64,000 nt of DNA from the NCBI RefSeq assembly GCF_001434785.1, contig NZ_AZDT01000063.1, positions 30,944 to 94,943 on the forward strand. Direction: 5' to 3'. The translations under genes and the position numbers were made by a program. This document shows positions 35,080 through 43,777 of this stretch, one piece after another. Below the pieces are notes generated by a model. That model had not been told where the DNA came from and made no database searches. It worked only from the letters and a program-made list of their open reading frames with translations. The stretch comes from Levilactobacillus namurensis DSM 19117 (GTDB taxonomy: Bacteria > Bacillota > Bacilli > Lactobacillales > Lactobacillaceae). The number at the start of each line of letters is the position of its first letter. Positions within the stretch are counted from its first letter, which is position 1.

Positions 35080-35581
35080 CTAATCGATAGTATCTAGTGC
35101 CAAGCGGTCAATGACCGTTGGCAGCTTAGGATACTTACGGTGTAGCTGGTTCTTAGTGAATAGCTCAAAATCATCATAATGAAAACCTGGGGCCACCACA
35201 CAACTAACTAAACCAAAGCTGTCCGGGGCCGTGACTTCCGAAGCGAAGATGGTCTCGCGGGGGACCCGGAACTGGGGGACCTCCCCCGCTGCTAGGTTCA
35301 ACCCCAACTTGACCGTTGAATACTGGCCATTGGGCGCGATACAGTGAATCGTCAGGGGTGCCCCATCGTGAAAGAACCAGAGCTCATCGTGGTTCAACCG
35401 GTGAAAGTGCGACGGATTGCCCGCCGTCAACAAGAACAGAATGGCCGTGTACCGGTACCGTTGACCGTGACTCTCCAAGGCGAAGTACCGGTCCTCACTA
35501 TGCGCCGTCTCCTTGAACCAGCCCCCCCTCCGGATGAGGTTCGAGGCCGAGCTGGTCAATGTAGTCTGCTTGACTAGTCAT
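35080..35581 (-). pseudogene. cupin superfamily (DUF985) gene with a frameshift in a G7 run
   Basis: From ATG at 35581 (GGGGG upstream) the gene reads MTSQADYIDQLGLEPHPEGG and then leaves frame at a run of seven G (35522-35528). With six Gs it would continue WFKETAHSEDRYFALES to the end at 35080, giving the complete cupin_5/DUF985 fold including SHFHRLNHDELWFFHDG. A TTG-started frame covers only the downstream part. Cause may be a real indel, phase variation in the homopolymer, or a sequencing error. Confidence 0.8.
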
Positions 35582-35606
35582 CCGTTGCATCCCCCTTTAC
35601 CATTGG

Positions 35607-36233
35607 TTACTTCTGGACCATAAACGAGTGATCCGGAATCCGAATCAACGTGAACCGGTTCGCTAACCGTCCCGCGTGAAGGCCAATGCCGTTCACCCAG
35701 TTCTTCTTGTAGGTGGTCTCAATCACACCGACCCAGGCCTTCTGGTGGCGCTGGTCGTACTTAGCGACCGCCTTGCGGTTCCAGTGGTAGGCCGATGCCG
35801 GCAGATTGATGGGATGCTTCCCCGCGGAAACGGTGGCGGACATACTGTCGACCTGGTACCGTTCCCCTTCCGTCAGGTACGTGTAGCGCTGAATCGGCTT
35901 CTGTCCCTGACCGTTCCGGACTTCAACGTAGTAGGACGAGCCGTTGCCGACTCCCGTACTCAAGACCAAGGGGTCGTACCGCGTGGTCTGATTGACCCGA
36001 CTGCCCAGCTGGTTGACGTTCTGGAAGAAGGTGGTGTAACTCATCCCCCCGAAGAACAGCAGCCAAACCACTAGTTCCACCGTGGAAATGGTAAAGTTCC
36101 GCCAGGAAAAGCTCCGTCCCTCCTTAACGATTAAATGAATCCGCCGCACGCGCATGTCGTGCGTCATCCAGATTAAGGTGACCAAGACTAATAACCATAA
36201 GGCCATCCCAACTAAGTTCCAAGTTGATTTCAT
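35607..36233 (-). CDS. two-helix membrane protein, LVIS_2131-like
   Basis: 208 residues. Two N-terminal membrane helices (about 5-25 and 50-68) are followed by an extracellular domain of about 135 residues (YDPLVLSTGVGNGSSYYVEV through IRIPDHSFMVQK). I recall this as a lactobacillus-specific family named after L. brevis LVIS_2131; function unknown. Monocistronic, immediately upstream of the cupin gene on the same strand. Confidence 0.7.
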   Translation of the reverse strand: MKSTWNLVGMALWLLVLVTLIWMTHDMRVRRIHLIVKEGRSFSWRNFTISTVELVVWLLFFGGMSYTTFFQNVNQLGSRVNQTTRYDPLVLSTGVGNGSSYYVEVRNGQGQKPIQRYTYLTEGERYQVDSMSATVSAGKHPINLPASAYHWNRKAVAKYDQRHQKAWVGVIETTYKKNWVNGIGLHAGRLANRFTLIRIPDHSFMVQK

Positions 36234-36459
36234 GTCGTCCGTTCCCTTCCAAATCTTACCCCCGTGGGGACTTCTTATTTATCTTTTAGCTTACGAGATT
36301 CAGCGTCTGAATACAAGCACCAGTCGCGACAAATTCCGTTATACTAGAGGTATTGGTAACCTGAAGCGCGACTTTTGCTAGCCACGTTTAGTTTACAACG
36401 CAACGCACACCGTTGCGTCATCAATGCTTCGAAAAACTACCTATAAGGAGGTCTTCCGT

Positions 36460-37416
36460 GTGTGTACTAGTTTAACCTACACCACCGCATCACACCACCA
36501 TTTATTTGCCCGGACCATGGACTTTCCCACCACCACGCCCTGGCGGCCCGTCTTCTTGCCCCGTCAGTACCACTGGCAAACGGCGCTGGGCGCCGATCGT
36601 AAGACCCGCTACGCCCTCTTAGGCGGGGGCCGCATCGCCGCCGATCGGCCCGCTTACCTGATGGCTGACGGCGTTAACGAGACCGGCATCAGCTGTGCCG
36701 AACTCTACTTACCCGGAGCCGTGACCTACGCTGATCAGCCCGTCGCCGGTCAGATCAACCTGACCCCGCAGGACTTCATCAACTGGGTCTTGGGTGAACA
36801 CGCCACACTGGAGGCCGTGATTGCCGACCTCCCGCGGGTGACCCTGGTGAACCGCCGGTGGGGCAACGACCCCTACGTCTACCCCTTCCACTGGATCCTC
36901 AGTGACCGCCAGGGGCAAACGCTGGTGATCGAACCCACCGACTTGACCTTACACGCCCAACTAAATCCCAGCGGCGTCCTGACCAACACCCCCACCCTCG
37001 ACCGGCATCTCCAAAACCTTAACCAGTTCCTTCAGGTCCCCGGCGACCAGTTCACGGCGGCCACGGTTCAGGCGGCCAGTACATACCTTAGAAGCGGTCA
37101 GCCCCTACCAGTTGGCCCGGTCCCCACTAAACGGTTCGTGCACATGGCGATTGCCCGCTGGGGAACTCCCCAACTGGCGACGACCCGTGACGCCATCCCC
37201 CAAATTTTTAGCTGGTTGGCCGACGTTGCGCTGCCGTTCGACCCCCAACGACGGTTCGAAACCAACCATAATTACACCCATTATCGTGGAATTATTGATT
37301 TCGACACCCTGACTTATTATTTCAAGCCCCGAACTACACACCGCTTGCAACAAATCACCCTAACGCCAGAAATGGCGGCCCGCCGGCATTTTCCCCGAGC
37401 CTATCCCGCTAATTAG
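36460..37416 (+). CDS. choloylglycine hydrolase / penicillin V acylase family Ntn-hydrolase
   Basis: 318 residues. The initiator GTG is followed directly by TGT, so removal of Met exposes the nucleophile Cys2 (CTSLTYTT). Other active-site positions are visible: FARTMDF (Arg and Asp), VLTNTPTLDRHL (Asn) and TKRFVHM (Arg). The family cleaves amide bonds in conjugated bile salts, penicillin V or acyl-homoserine lactones; the substrate cannot be told by eye. AAGGAGG is 7 nt before GTG; an upstream ATG at 36424 would bury the cysteine. Confidence 0.88.
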   Translation: MCTSLTYTTASHHHLFARTMDFPTTTPWRPVFLPRQYHWQTALGADRKTRYALLGGGRIAADRPAYLMADGVNETGISCAELYLPGAVTYADQPVAGQINLTPQDFINWVLGEHATLEAVIADLPRVTLVNRRWGNDPYVYPFHWILSDRQGQTLVIEPTDLTLHAQLNPSGVLTNTPTLDRHLQNLNQFLQVPGDQFTAATVQAASTYLRSGQPLPVGPVPTKRFVHMAIARWGTPQLATTRDAIPQIFSWLADVALPFDPQRRFETNHNYTHYRGIIDFDTLTYYFKPRTTHRLQQITLTPEMAARRHFPRAYPAN

Positions 37417-37575
37417 CGCATTATTTTACAGACTTATCCATGACTTTAATTGGATTGATAATGGTTTGAGACACTTCTGTAACAACTCCCTGATAGTATT
37501 AAACACATCGATTACGAGTTATTAAAAATAAGTTGTTTAAATACGAGCTAAAAAATAAGGAGTTTGTTTACTTTT

Positions 37576-38055
37576 ATGAAGAAGTCGTTAGTTAAAATCG
37601 TTATGTCCCTAGTCGCTATCGTTGCATTTGCCTTCATCGGCACGCAACTGAACCAAACCGAAGCCCAAGCTGCTTCCAAGATGTCCTACAGCAAGATCCA
37701 CAAGGTCGCTAAGGCACAATTAGGTAAGCCTTACGGTTGGGGCTCCACTGGTCCTTCCCGCTTCGACTGCTCCGGCTTTACTAGCTACGTCTTCAAGAAG
37801 GGTGCCGGCAAGAAGATTCCCCGGACCGCACAAGCCCAATACAACAAGTACAAGCACGTTAGCTACAAGCACATCAAGAAGGGTGACTTGGTCTTCTTCG
37901 GTGGTAGCAAGCGTTCCATCTCCCACGTTGGGTTATACGTCGGTAACGGTAAGATGATCGATTCCCAAAACCGTGGTGTGGTTACGGAAGCCGTTCACGC
38001 CCCTTGGTGGCATGCGGTAGGTTACGCCCGCGTTGGTAACGTGGTCGCTGACTAA
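37576..38055 (+). CDS. secreted NlpC/P60 peptidoglycan endopeptidase
   Basis: 159 residues. A signal peptide (MKKSLVKIVMSLVAIVAFAF, cleavage near AQA-AS) precedes a single NlpC/P60 domain. Catalytic Cys is in RFDCSGF, His in ISHVGLYVG, with a third polar position in the following IDSQN segment. It cuts gamma-D-Glu-diaminoacid links in cell-wall peptides. No LysM or SH3 wall-binding domain is present, but the protein is strongly basic. AAGGAG is 13 nt before ATG, a long spacing. Confidence 0.9.
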   Translation: MKKSLVKIVMSLVAIVAFAFIGTQLNQTEAQAASKMSYSKIHKVAKAQLGKPYGWGSTGPSRFDCSGFTSYVFKKGAGKKIPRTAQAQYNKYKHVSYKHIKKGDLVFFGGSKRSISHVGLYVGNGKMIDSQNRGVVTEAVHAPWWHAVGYARVGNVVAD

Positions 38056-38090
38056 GTTCCCACTTTAACTCTAAAATCAAACAACTTGGA

Positions 38091-38122
38091 CCCCTCCCAC
38101 CATCGGCGTGCGGAGGGGTTTT
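38091..38122 (+). terminator. terminator of the NlpC/P60 gene
   Basis: CCCCTCC and GGAGGGG followed by TTTTG. Confidence 0.8.
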
Positions 38123-38302
38123 GTGTGTCTAACGCTAAAACGCCCGGTTAATCAGGAGATTTCTGCAATCGATTGTATTCTTTCACCAGCTTACTTTCGG
38201 GGTGAAAACGGGTGATTTTCTTTCAAAAAATCGTTTGGCTTTCTCGCTGGTTCTGCTATGATAGGGAACCGAAAAGAATTCAAGATAGTCGAGGTAACCA
38301 TC

Positions 38303-38452
38303 ATGCTTGCAAAACTCACCCGCTCCATTGTGGCCATTTCCGTTCAATCCATCGTTAGCTTTCTGGCCACCGGCCTCACCCTAGCCGTTGGCATCGTCGG
38401 CGCCGGCATCGTCATTTCCGTCATCTACCAAGCCTTACTGACGCAGTTCTAA
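38303..38452 (+). CDS. small hydrophobic membrane protein
   Basis: 49 residues beginning MLAKLTRSIVAISVQS with a long hydrophobic stretch (about 10-44, one or two helices) and ending ALLTQF. GAGGT lies about 8 nt before ATG. An extended -10 TGCTATGAT (38254-38262) with TTGGCT 16 bp upstream supports a dedicated promoter. No family recognised. Elements B2 and A4 lie between its stop and the terminator at 38916. Confidence 0.6.
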   Translation: MLAKLTRSIVAISVQSIVSFLATGLTLAVGIVGAGIVISVIYQALLTQF

Positions 38453-38505
38453 GTTCCGACAGTGGCGTACCCTTCCGCCTTAAGTCTAAATTGGCGAAAG
38501 AATCC

Positions 38506-38657
38506 GGCCCCGGCAGCCGCTAGGGCCGTGACGCCCGTGGGCACGATTTCAAGCCTCACCCAACCCGTGAGTCTTGAAACTCGGCCTTGGCCTAAGCCGA
38601 GAAAAACCACTCGGCTAACGCCAATTTCACCGGCTGAGCCCTAGCGACTACCAGTGC
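38506..38657 (-). repeat. structured intergenic element, subfamily B (copy B2)
   Basis: Outer arms around GCAGCCGCTAGGG and CCCTAGCGACTACC pair with a few mismatches. Third stem TTAGCCGAG/CTCGGCTTA. Fourth stem TTTCAAG-CTCAC / GTGAG-CTTGAAA is unlike other copies but fully complementary. Confidence 0.8.
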
Positions 38658-38710
38658 CTGACATCGTTAAAAACCCGCAACACCGCCCTCAATTTCACCC
38701 TCCCATCGTG

Positions 38711-38864
38711 AGCCGTGAGGGCGCCCAGACAGGGCTCAGCCGTGAAATTTTCCTTGGTGAGCGTCTTCCAGCTCGCCTAGGAAAAGGCCCAGCTTCGAGA
38801 CCGCTCTGTGGCTCGAAGTGGTGCCCACGGCGTTCCAGCCCTGTCTGGGCGTCCGGTAAGGCGG
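38711..38864 (+). repeat. structured intergenic element, subfamily A (copy A4)
   Basis: Outer arms GGCGCCCAGACAGGGCT and AGCCCTGTCTGGGCG; all four stems intact. Lies in the 3' region of the small membrane protein gene. Confidence 0.85.
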
Positions 38865-38915
38865 AAGCCACCCTCAATATTAGCTTCACAATCAATCCTA
38901 TGTTGCCGAAATTAA

Positions 38916-38951
38916 ACCGTCATCGATTCTCAGTCGATGACGGTCTTTTTT
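38916..38951 (+). terminator. terminator downstream of B2/A4
   Basis: ACCGTCATCGA and TCGATGACGGT followed by TTTTTT. The nearest plus-strand gene is the small membrane protein 460 bp upstream. Confidence 0.8.
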
Positions 38952-38956
38952 ACGCC

Positions 38957-38998
38957 AAAAAGCGGCCATGACCGGGAAAACTTCCCAGTCGTGACCGC
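38957..38998 (-). terminator. terminator of the S9 peptidase gene
   Basis: Minus-strand stem from GCGGTCA to TGGCCGC with inner GGGAA/TTCCC, then TTTTTGG. Confidence 0.75.
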
Positions 38999-39044
38999 GC
39001 GTTAGTTTTCTGAGGAGATACTGCTAACTCCGTAAAAATGACGG

Positions 39045-41033
39045 TTAATTTTGTGGCGCATCTTTTTGAACCGTAGGATGGGCCGTAAACCAGGCGTCCA
39101 TGTCCGCGATTCGTTGTAGCCGTAAGCTAGGCAAGCCATCTCGGGAGACGCCGTGGAAGCTTTGCGGGTAACGAATGAAGTCCGCATCGACTCCCGCACG
39201 GCGAACCGCCGTGAAGTATTCTTCGGACTGACTGATGGGGCACCGCATATCCCATTCACCGTGTAACAACCGCACCGGCGTCGTGACCTGTGGCGCGTAG
39301 GCCAGCGGTGATTGTCGCCAGTAAGCCGCGACCCCACCCTCATCGAAGAGGTCGAGGCCCAGTTCGACGGGGTTGAACCGGAATCCAATGTCGCTGGTCC
39401 CGAAGAGACTAATCCAGTTGGTGACCGACCGTTGCGAGACCGCCGCTGCGAAGCGGTGGGTGTGACCAATCGTCCACAACGTCATGAAGCCACCGTACGA
39501 CCCGCCGGCGATGTATTGCCGGTCAGGGTCCAGTTCAGTAAAGTGCTCCAGCGCATAATCTAGCCCACTCATCACGTCCGTGTAGTCTCCCTCGCCATAA
39601 TGGCCGTTGACCGCATTTTCAAAATCCTGGCCGTAGCTGGTCGACCCCCGGGGATTCACGAAGACCACCCCGTAACCCAAGCTGGCATGGACCTGGAATT
39701 CGTAGAAGAACGTCTCACCATAGTTCGCGTGCGGCCCCCCGTGCACGTACAACAGGACTGGCGTCCGAGGTGCTTGGGTCTGGGCGGGTAGATACCACCC
39801 TTCTAAAGCTTGCCCGTCACCAGCCTGATAGTCGAAATGTCGGGGCTGCGCAAAATGGTGGTTGCGTTCATACGCCGCATTGGGATCGTACACGACCCGT
39901 TCCTGCTGATCATCCAGCGTGACGGTGACCAACGCACTGGGTAAGGTCTGCCGGGACACGGCTAAGACCACCTTGTTCGCGGCGACCACATCAAAGTCCA
40001 CGATCTGTTGGGCTGTGTCGTTGACCAGGTGCAATCCCGCCGCGTTCCCCACGTACAGTTGACTGTGGGCGTGGAAGGCGGCCACGACCGCGACCCGATC
40101 GTTATCCAACCACCGAACCAACTTACCGCCGACCTGCTGGGTGAAGTCCCCCGCAAAGTCGGGAACCAGATCCGCCGCCAACTCGGCCGTGCAGTTGGTC
40201 AAGCGACCGGTCGCCCGGTCCGCTAAGTACAAGTTGGAAATGGTTTGACTGCCATACTGGCCGTCGTGCCCCACCAGCGCCACGGTCTGACCGTTCGGTG
40301 CCAGCGTCGCATCGGCGAACTGACCGGCTGGTAGGCTGGCCGTTAAATGGCTGGTCTGGCCGGTGGTGACGTCCAGGCAATACGCCCCGTGCGCAAAGTC
40401 CCGGTCGTTATCCGGTTGGTCGTCTTGGAGGTAGGTCACCAGATGTCCATCGGCACTCACGGAGGTCAGGTCGAAGTCGTACGGCGTCTGGAAGAGTTCT
40501 TCCAAGGCCCCACTAGTGGGCAGGTACCGCCGTAAGCGATACGTGACTTTCTCGGGCAACCACCCGTAGCCATCGGCCTTATTGATCAACCGGCCCACGT
40601 GCCGGGTCACCGGGAACTTCTCCGTGTTCGGTAACTTAGGCTTCTCCGTTGTGGCCGTGGTCTTGAAATAAATGCTGTGGCCATCCGCCGCGGCTAACAC
40701 TGTTTTGACCGCTTCGCCGGGAGTGGCTACGCAGCTGGGCGTGCCTCCCGTAAGCGGTACTTGGTACAACTGGGCCACTTGGTCCGGTAATTTGGCCGCA
40801 AAAAAAACCGTCGTTGCCGTGACTGCTGGTTGAACGTTTTGTTCACCCACCGTGGCCACGACCCGCTGATGGCCCTGATCATCGACACTGTTTAGTTGCG
40901 CCCGATAGCCATTGCTGGCCTCATCGACGCGATTCTCTACAAAGTAATAGGAACCACCCGCCGCATTCGGCTGAGAGAGGGACTTTAATCGAAATAAATC
41001 TCGTGCACTGACGCCCGTTGTTACCATTCGCAT
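39045..41033 (-). CDS. S9-family serine peptidase (acylaminoacyl-peptidase-like)
   Basis: 662-residue prolyl-oligopeptidase-family enzyme: an N-terminal beta-propeller (about 1-390) and a C-terminal alpha/beta-hydrolase domain. Catalytic Ser is in GGSYGGFMT, Asp in LLHGEWDMRCPISQ, His in FHGVSRDG; the oxyanion HGGPHANYGE segment is also clear. It trims short peptides in the cytoplasm. Start ATG at 41033 after AAAGGGAAG; ATG at 41027 is possible. Confidence 0.92.
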   Translation of the reverse strand: MRMVTTGVSARDLFRLKSLSQPNAAGGSYYFVENRVDEASNGYRAQLNSVDDQGHQRVVATVGEQNVQPAVTATTVFFAAKLPDQVAQLYQVPLTGGTPSCVATPGEAVKTVLAAADGHSIYFKTTATTEKPKLPNTEKFPVTRHVGRLINKADGYGWLPEKVTYRLRRYLPTSGALEELFQTPYDFDLTSVSADGHLVTYLQDDQPDNDRDFAHGAYCLDVTTGQTSHLTASLPAGQFADATLAPNGQTVALVGHDGQYGSQTISNLYLADRATGRLTNCTAELAADLVPDFAGDFTQQVGGKLVRWLDNDRVAVVAAFHAHSQLYVGNAAGLHLVNDTAQQIVDFDVVAANKVVLAVSRQTLPSALVTVTLDDQQERVVYDPNAAYERNHHFAQPRHFDYQAGDGQALEGWYLPAQTQAPRTPVLLYVHGGPHANYGETFFYEFQVHASLGYGVVFVNPRGSTSYGQDFENAVNGHYGEGDYTDVMSGLDYALEHFTELDPDRQYIAGGSYGGFMTLWTIGHTHRFAAAVSQRSVTNWISLFGTSDIGFRFNPVELGLDLFDEGGVAAYWRQSPLAYAPQVTTPVRLLHGEWDMRCPISQSEEYFTAVRRAGVDADFIRYPQSFHGVSRDGLPSLRLQRIADMDAWFTAHPTVQKDAPQN

Positions 41034-41159
41034 CGCTTCCCTTTACATTTTCTCATTGTTTTCTCACAAAAGTGATTATCCCTATCCTAGCCGTTCCCCG
41101 TAAGCCTGTCAATTCTTAGCCGTTCTTCAAGCTATCACCAGTATGAGTCATTCGCCATT

Positions 41160-41313
41160 CGCCTTACCGGTCGGCCAGACAGGGCTGGAACGCCGTGGGC
41201 GCCACTTCGAGCCACAGAGCGGTCTCGAAGCTGGGCCTTTTCCTAGGCGAGCTGAAAGACGCTCACCAAGGAAAATTTCACGGCTGAGCCCTGTCTGACC
41301 GACCTCTCGGCTG
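41160..41313 (-). repeat. structured intergenic element, subfamily A (copy A5)
   Basis: All four stems intact. With B3 and the linker between them it forms a block nearly identical to the one at 57179-57540. Confidence 0.85.
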
Positions 41314-41366
41314 ACACTAGCCGTTGAATTGGACCTCGTGTGCCAAAAACACGATCACTAACGTTA

Positions 41367-41522
41367 GGCCCCAACAGCCGATAGGGCCCAGCCGGTGAAA
41401 TTAGCGTTAGGCCAGCGGTTTTCTGGCCTTAGGCTAAGGCCGAGCTTTGAGATTCGCGGGTTTAGCGAAGCTCAAAGTCGTGCCCACTGGCGTCACGGCC
41501 CTGCCAATCGGCTGTTGGGGCC
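41367..41522 (+). repeat. structured intergenic element, subfamily B (copy B3)
   Basis: Outer arms GGCCCCAACAGCCGAT and ATCGGCTGTTGGGGCC are perfect complements and differ from B1 by paired changes. Fourth stem CTTTGAG-TTCGC / GCGAA-CTCAAAG. Confidence 0.85.
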
Positions 41523-41801
41523 GTCTGGACCCGCGACTATCTGGGGGCCCGGTAAGGCGTCCACCCCACACCTCAGTATTTCCCAATTATTCCCCGTTAT
41601 CCATAACTTTCGGAATGAATCTAGCACCACGCTCTGTGGTTTTCCTACTATATGTAGATTTTATCGAAACTTTTAGAGAATTTTGTCTATATATAGTTGT
41701 TTTTTCCCGACTTTCATCGTAACATAGACCTATACTCATTAGGAACCAGTTATTACCTATGACCAGAGCTGGTCGCCTAAACCTCAAGGAGGGTTGGAAG
41801 A

Positions 41802-42077
41802 ATGGACGTTATTCGCAGATCACAGGGAACCATGTATCCTAGAAGCCTTACCGTGGAGACGCCCACGGGAGCGCACGTTGCGTTCGATTCTGCGCGTATT
41901 CATCAAGACCTGACCAGCCTGACGAATGATCCCACGGTCGTCCACCGCGTCGAAAGTCTGATTGTCGCCCAGCTGGCTGGGTTTGACGTCGTCGCTACCG
42001 AGACGATTGAAGCTACGATTACCGCAACTCTAGAACAGCTGGGATACACCCAGATGGCGCGTCAGTACCAACGGTAA
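41802..42077 (+). CDS. small orphan ATP-cone-like protein
   Basis: 91 residues. The segment VETPTGAHVAFDSARIHQDL through LEQLGYTQMARQY follows the ATP-cone pattern (DG-x-VxFDxxRI at the start, GYxxxAxxY at the end) known from NrdR and ribonucleotide reductases. No zinc ribbon or reductase domain is attached. Start ATG with AAGGAGGG. The resemblance is by eye; ATP/dATP binding and any regulatory role are untested. Confidence 0.6.
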   Translation: MDVIRRSQGTMYPRSLTVETPTGAHVAFDSARIHQDLTSLTNDPTVVHRVESLIVAQLAGFDVVATETIEATITATLEQLGYTQMARQYQR

Positions 42078-42113
42078 CCTAACGGATAGTTAGTTTAACT
42101 TTAATGATCACAG

Positions 42114-42142
42114 CGGCCGGAATCATTTCCGACCGTTTTTTA
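42114..42142 (+). terminator. terminator of the ATP-cone-like gene
   Basis: CGGCCGGAA and TTTCCGACCG followed by TTTTTT. Two further hairpins of unassigned function follow (42152-42193 and 42206-42230). Confidence 0.75.
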
Positions 42143-42262
42143 GACCCAACTAAAAACGGGAACGCCCGCAGTTAACTGGACGTTCCCGTTTTGGTTATGG
42201 CCTGATTGGCAACAGCCGAGCTGTTACCAATGCCTATTATCGTTAAATTTTAATCAATGGAC

Positions 42263-42304
42263 AAAAAATCGATCAGCACTCCCCCGAGAACTGACCGATT
42301 GGTG
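42263..42304 (-). terminator. terminator of the spx-like gene
   Basis: Minus-strand AATCGGTCAG and CTGATCGATT followed by TTTTTTG. Confidence 0.8.
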
Positions 42305-42703
42305 TTATGAACTTAATTGGGACTCCAAGTGGTGGAGTTCCGCCGTCCGCACTTCACGTGGCAAGAACCGGCGAATTTCTTCTTCATTGTACCCAACTTC
42401 CAGCCGCTTATCATCAAAGATAATGGGCCGCTTGATCAGGTCGGGGTACTTCACAACTAGGTCAACCAATTGGCTAACGGATAGACTATCTAAATCAACG
42501 TGGAGTTGCTTGAAGATGTTCGACCGCGTCGAAATGATATCTTCACTCCCGTTTTCCGTAAGCCGCAAGATCTGCTTAACCTCAGCTGCGTTCAATGGCT
42601 TCGACTTAATATTCCGTTCTTGGAACGCAATCTCGTGGTCCTTCAACCATGCCCGCGCTTTCCGACTGGATGCACTACTTGGTGCAATATACAAATTAAT
42701 CAT
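42305..42703 (-). CDS. Spx/ArsC-family regulator paralog without the CXXC redox switch
   Basis: 132 residues with the Spx/ArsC thioredoxin-like fold: MINLYIAPSSASSRKARAWL, then IKSKPLNAAEVKQIL, the RSNIFKQL region and RRFLPREVR near the C-terminus. Spx normally has CTSCRKA at positions 10-16; here it is SASSRKA, so both cysteines are serines. It may still bind the RNA polymerase alpha subunit but cannot sense thiol oxidation through that switch. Monocistronic with its own terminator. Confidence 0.85.
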   Translation of the reverse strand: MINLYIAPSSASSRKARAWLKDHEIAFQERNIKSKPLNAAEVKQILRLTENGSEDIISTRSNIFKQLHVDLDSLSVSQLVDLVVKYPDLIKRPIIFDDKRLEVGYNEEEIRRFLPREVRTAELHHLESQLSS

Positions 42704-42779
42704 ATCTCAGCACTTCCTCATCGTTGGATTGAGTTAACGATAGAAAACAACAACTGACTCATTTTGGTTCACTACCAAC

Positions 42780-43430
42780 AATTCATTGAACTATCCAGTA
42801 GAACCAATTTATATGTTACCACAATTGAATGAATAATCAACCTTTTTTGGAAAGTTTCTAAATTATTTTTGATTTCCGATTCGGGGTTGGTTGGTTCAGA
42901 AAACAATTCATTTGTTTGCAATTAAATTTGTGATATTCGCGGGGAATCAGGTCCTATTCCGGCCTCAAATCTTTCACAAGGTTGTGCCCGTCCATGAATA
43001 GTCCCCCAATTTTTTACCCAATCTCACTAAAATGGGGCCATCATCTTCGAGAACGCTTACTTGTAATTTTATTCATTTATATTGGATATTCATTCATGCA
43101 AGCAAGCACTTTCACCCATTTACGGCTTCCACAGTCCCGTCAAAGTGGCTAAAAATTCGCCACGCCCCCGAAAGAGAGGCAGGGTTAACCATTTTATTTT
43201 CTTTCCCGGCAACCGTAACCTCCAAGCTTAGCTTAAAATTTTCCCACCGGTTGACGCCCGTTCACAACGGCTCCCCTTTCCAAATTTACCCGATCGATGA
43301 AAGCTTGCTGAAAAGCGTCCCGTCTGTACTCCGCCGCCCCACCGCCTGACCGGAACGGCCGCCAGTTTTCACAAACCGACACTGTTGACCCTTAATTTTT
43401 CTAGTCCGTCACATTTTCTTCACAATTTAG
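42780..43430. other. intergenic stretch without a supported gene
   Basis: A 105-codon open frame at 43032-43349 lacks a ribosome site and has no protein-like composition. AT-rich promoter-like patches occur, but I see no gene here. Confidence 0.5.
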
Positions 43431-43439
43431 GGGTATAGT

Positions 43440-43605
43440 GAAAATATAACTTACGAATCTAATGAATAAGTTACGAAATTTTACTCCTCCAAAGTAATTG
43501 TTACCCGGACTGGCTTGCTGTGTGCAGGCGTCCGTGTACCGCGTAATTTACGCTTTAACCGAAAGCGCCGGATGTCATCCTGGTTGGTGACCCGGCGCTT
43601 TTTGG
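43440..43605 (+). ncRNA. candidate structured small RNA
   Basis: A strong plus-strand terminator (AAAGCGCCGG/CCGGCGCTTTTT, 43562-43603) has no protein gene before it. Upstream are hairpins CGGAC-GCTTGC / GCAGGC-GTCCG (about 43513-43543) and GCGTAA/TTTACGC. A TATAGT lies at 43434-43439, and TTACGAA is directly repeated 20 bp apart at 43451 and 43471. The next gene has its own promoter after the terminator. Promoter assignment is weak. Confidence 0.45.
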
Positions 43606-43647
43606 TTAGAAAATCACTCATAATCAGGTAAAAAACGCCATCAAAAA

Positions 43648-43676
43648 TTTACACATCTGGTAAACTAGCTTATAAT
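43648..43676 (+). promoter_or_regulatory. promoter of the 5'-nucleotidase gene
   Basis: TTTACA (43648-43653) and TATAAT (43671-43676), 17 bp apart. Confidence 0.75.
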
Positions 43677-43777
43677 TTCTTTAACACGTTACAATTCCGC
43701 GTTTTCGGCGAACACTCTTGCTAGCAACTGGACGGTTCGGAATAGCGCCAGTTAGACGTAATTGGAGGGTGACAACA

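Noticed and set aside
36424-36459. Upstream ATG for the choloylglycine-hydrolase-like gene
   Set aside because: It would place 12 residues before the nucleophile cysteine, which must become N-terminal; the ribosome site favours GTG at 36460.
43032-43349. 105-codon plus-strand frame
   Set aside because: No Shine-Dalgarno, composition not protein-like, and it ends well before the next transcription signals.
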